This document shows, piece by piece, positions 4,975-6,033 of a stretch of 6,033 bases of DNA; the first letter of the stretch is position 1; each line of letters begins with the position of its first letter. A program made the translations under genes and the position numbers. The notes beneath the pieces were generated by a model. That model was not told where the DNA came from, searched no databases, and was given only the letters and a program-made list of their open reading frames with translations. The stretch comes from an uncultured Collinsella sp. (lineage in GTDB: Bacteria > Actinomycetota > Coriobacteriia > Coriobacteriales > Coriobacteriaceae), in assembly GCA_900555225.1 (NCBI GenBank), contig USKL01000100.1, forward strand, positions 1-6,033, in the 5' to 3' direction.

Positions 4975-5874
4975 ATGGCTCAGCGAACTATATGCGTTCA
5001 GAGTCCTGCAAAAATGCATGTAAAGAACAGCGCGCTTGTTCTTAGCGGCTCTCATGCCGAAATGACGGTTCCGCTTGATGACATCTGGGTGATTGTCATC
5101 GAAAACAGACAGGTTGTCATTACGGCTTCGCTGCTTGCCGCTTTTGCCGAAGCGGGTATCGGCGTTATCGTGTGCGGGGCTGATCATATGCCCTGCGCGC
5201 TTCAGCTTCCTCTGGGCGCCCATTCGAGGCATTCTGGTATTGTCGAGCAACAGCTCCTTATTTCGAAGCCTCTGAAAAAACAATTGTGGCAGCGAATCGT
5301 TAAAGCCAAGATAAATAATCAAGCTCGATGCCTTGATTATTTGGGATTGACCGGTGCGGACGTGCTCTACGGTTACGCAAAGAGCGTTGCTTCGGATGAC
5401 TCTACGGGGCGTGAGGCGGTAGCTGCGGCTTATTATTTTCGGCGTCTTCTTTCCGAAGGCACTCGTCGGGAGGGGCCGTATGCTGCTCCGCTTGACTACG
5501 GCTATGCGATCATTCGTGCCGGCATAGGGCGAGAGGCGGTTTCGAAGGGATGGCTTGTTTCTCGTGGCTTGCATCATTGTAACGAGTTCAATTCGTTTAA
5601 TCTTGTTGATGATTTGATGGAGCCGTTTCGGCCGGTTGTGGATCTTCTCGTTTGCGAGGACCGACTCTTCGTGACTTTCAATAAGGAATCGAGGGCAAGG
5701 TTGTCGAGCGTGTTCGAATACTGCGTTCTGGTGAATGGGAAGAGACATTCGGTTCAGTCGGCAATTGCAGAACTTCTGGCCTCCCTTAAGCGCGCGGTAC
5801 TTGAGAAAAACGCCGAACTGATTTCTCTTCCCGAGCTAATTCCTTTGCAAAGAATTGAGGTGGATAAGAGGTGA
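4975..5874 (+). CDS. cas1: Cas1, type II CRISPR adaptation integrase
   Basis: Cas1 is the metal-dependent integrase that, with Cas2, inserts new spacers into the CRISPR array. The length, 299 aa, is normal. Numbered from ATG 4975, an N-terminal beta domain is followed by the helical catalytic domain. Visible signatures are WQRIVKAKINNQARCLDYL; GREAVAAAYYF with the probable metal-binding E147; LDYGYAIIRAGIGRE; and GLHHCNEFNSFN with H200/H201, leading into DDLMEPFRPVVD with D212, D213 and E216. The latter block is typical of type II Cas1 and all expected catalytic positions are present. Start: ATG 4975, with GTGAGG at 4964-4969 five bases upstream; a TTG at 4972 is also in frame but too close to it. 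The IS ends about 20 bp upstream, so the native promoter and upstream gene are gone from this side. Codon use is more AT-rich than in the IS and MATE genes. The stop, TGA, lies next to or overlaps cas2. Confidence 0.95.
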   Translation: MAQRTICVQSPAKMHVKNSALVLSGSHAEMTVPLDDIWVIVIENRQVVITASLLAAFAEAGIGVIVCGADHMPCALQLPLGAHSRHSGIVEQQLLISKPLKKQLWQRIVKAKINNQARCLDYLGLTGADVLYGYAKSVASDDSTGREAVAAAYYFRRLLSEGTRREGPYAAPLDYGYAIIRAGIGREAVSKGWLVSRGLHHCNEFNSFNLVDDLMEPFRPVVDLLVCEDRLFVTFNKESRARLSSVFEYCVLVNGKRHSVQSAIAELLASLKRAVLEKNAELISLPELIPLQRIEVDKR

Positions 5875-5879
5875 GGGCA

Positions 5880-6033
5880 ATGCGCATCATGGTTTTGTTC
5901 GATTTGCCGACAGGCTCTGCTAAAGAGAGAAGGGCTTATAGCGACTTCAGAAAGTACCTGATAAACGATGGTTTCACCATGGAGCAATATAGTGTTTACT
6001 CAAGGGTGACGCTCGGAAGGGATACTCTTCAGG
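5880..6033 (+). CDS. cas2: Cas2, type II CRISPR adaptation protein (partial, runs off window)
   Basis: Cas2 dimers hold two Cas1 dimers together in the spacer-integration complex. The first 51 codons are present, about half of the usual 100 or so residues. They show the ferredoxin-like start MRIMVLFDLPTGSAKERRAY with the conserved Asp at residue 8, then FRKYLINDGFTMEQYSVYSR, a pattern characteristic of type II Cas2. Start: ATG 5880, with AGAGG at 5867-5871 eight bases upstream. An in-frame GTG at 5871 would overlap the cas1 stop as GTGA and is preceded by GAGGTGG; either start implies translational coupling to cas1. A CRISPR array or csn2 might follow beyond the window. Confidence 0.92.
   Translation, partial: MRIMVLFDLPTGSAKERRAYSDFRKYLINDGFTMEQYSVYSRVTLGRDTLQ

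Noticed and set aside
5875..6033. CRISPR array or tracrRNA in this window
   Set aside because: No regularly spaced repeats occur anywhere in the window, and the sequence after cas1 is coding for cas2 to the end.

Overview
The window reads as a GC-rich bacterial chromosome segment, most likely from an anaerobic actinobacterium of the Coriobacteriia/Eggerthellaceae type. That placement is an inference from three things: GC-rich codon use in the metabolic genes, an IS1634-like transposase of a kind common in that group, and a type II CRISPR adaptation module. No marker gene fixes the taxonomy.

Layout. Bases 1-55 are the right end of an insertion sequence (IS) whose body lies outside the window. 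Three genes then read leftwards on the minus strand. In transcription order they are the C-terminal remnant of a biotin protein ligase (birA, 2726-2989), a MATE multidrug exporter (920-2446) and the biotin transporter subunit BioY (91-702). A complete IS1634-like element of about 1965 bp (2990-4954) follows, with its transposase on the plus strand (3142-4863). Its left end cuts birA and its right end lies 20 bp before the start of cas1. cas1 (4975-5874) and the first half of cas2 (5880 to the window end) are on the plus strand and are visibly less GC-rich than the transposase.

How the parts relate. bioY and birA belong together functionally: biotin uptake, and biotin attachment or biotin-dependent control. 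Here birA has lost its DNA-binding and catalytic parts. The last 55 bp of the complete IS are identical to bases 1-55, so the segment bioY-MATE-birA' lies between two IS right ends in the same orientation. This resembles a composite transposon or the product of IS-mediated recombination. On the other side, cas1-cas2 are separated from whatever normally precedes them, in type II systems usually cas9. A perfect 17-bp hairpin in the IS end would block transcription entering cas1 from the left. The 20 bp left between the IS and cas1 include a TGATG stop/start overlap in frame with a short open stretch, as if the 3' end of an upstream gene (possibly cas9) had been cut off.

No RNA gene, CRISPR array or origin is visible. 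I see no wholly new system. The most interesting points are the composite-like IS arrangement, the broken birA, the detached adaptation module and a pair of TATGCATA palindromes at the MATE promoter and start codon.
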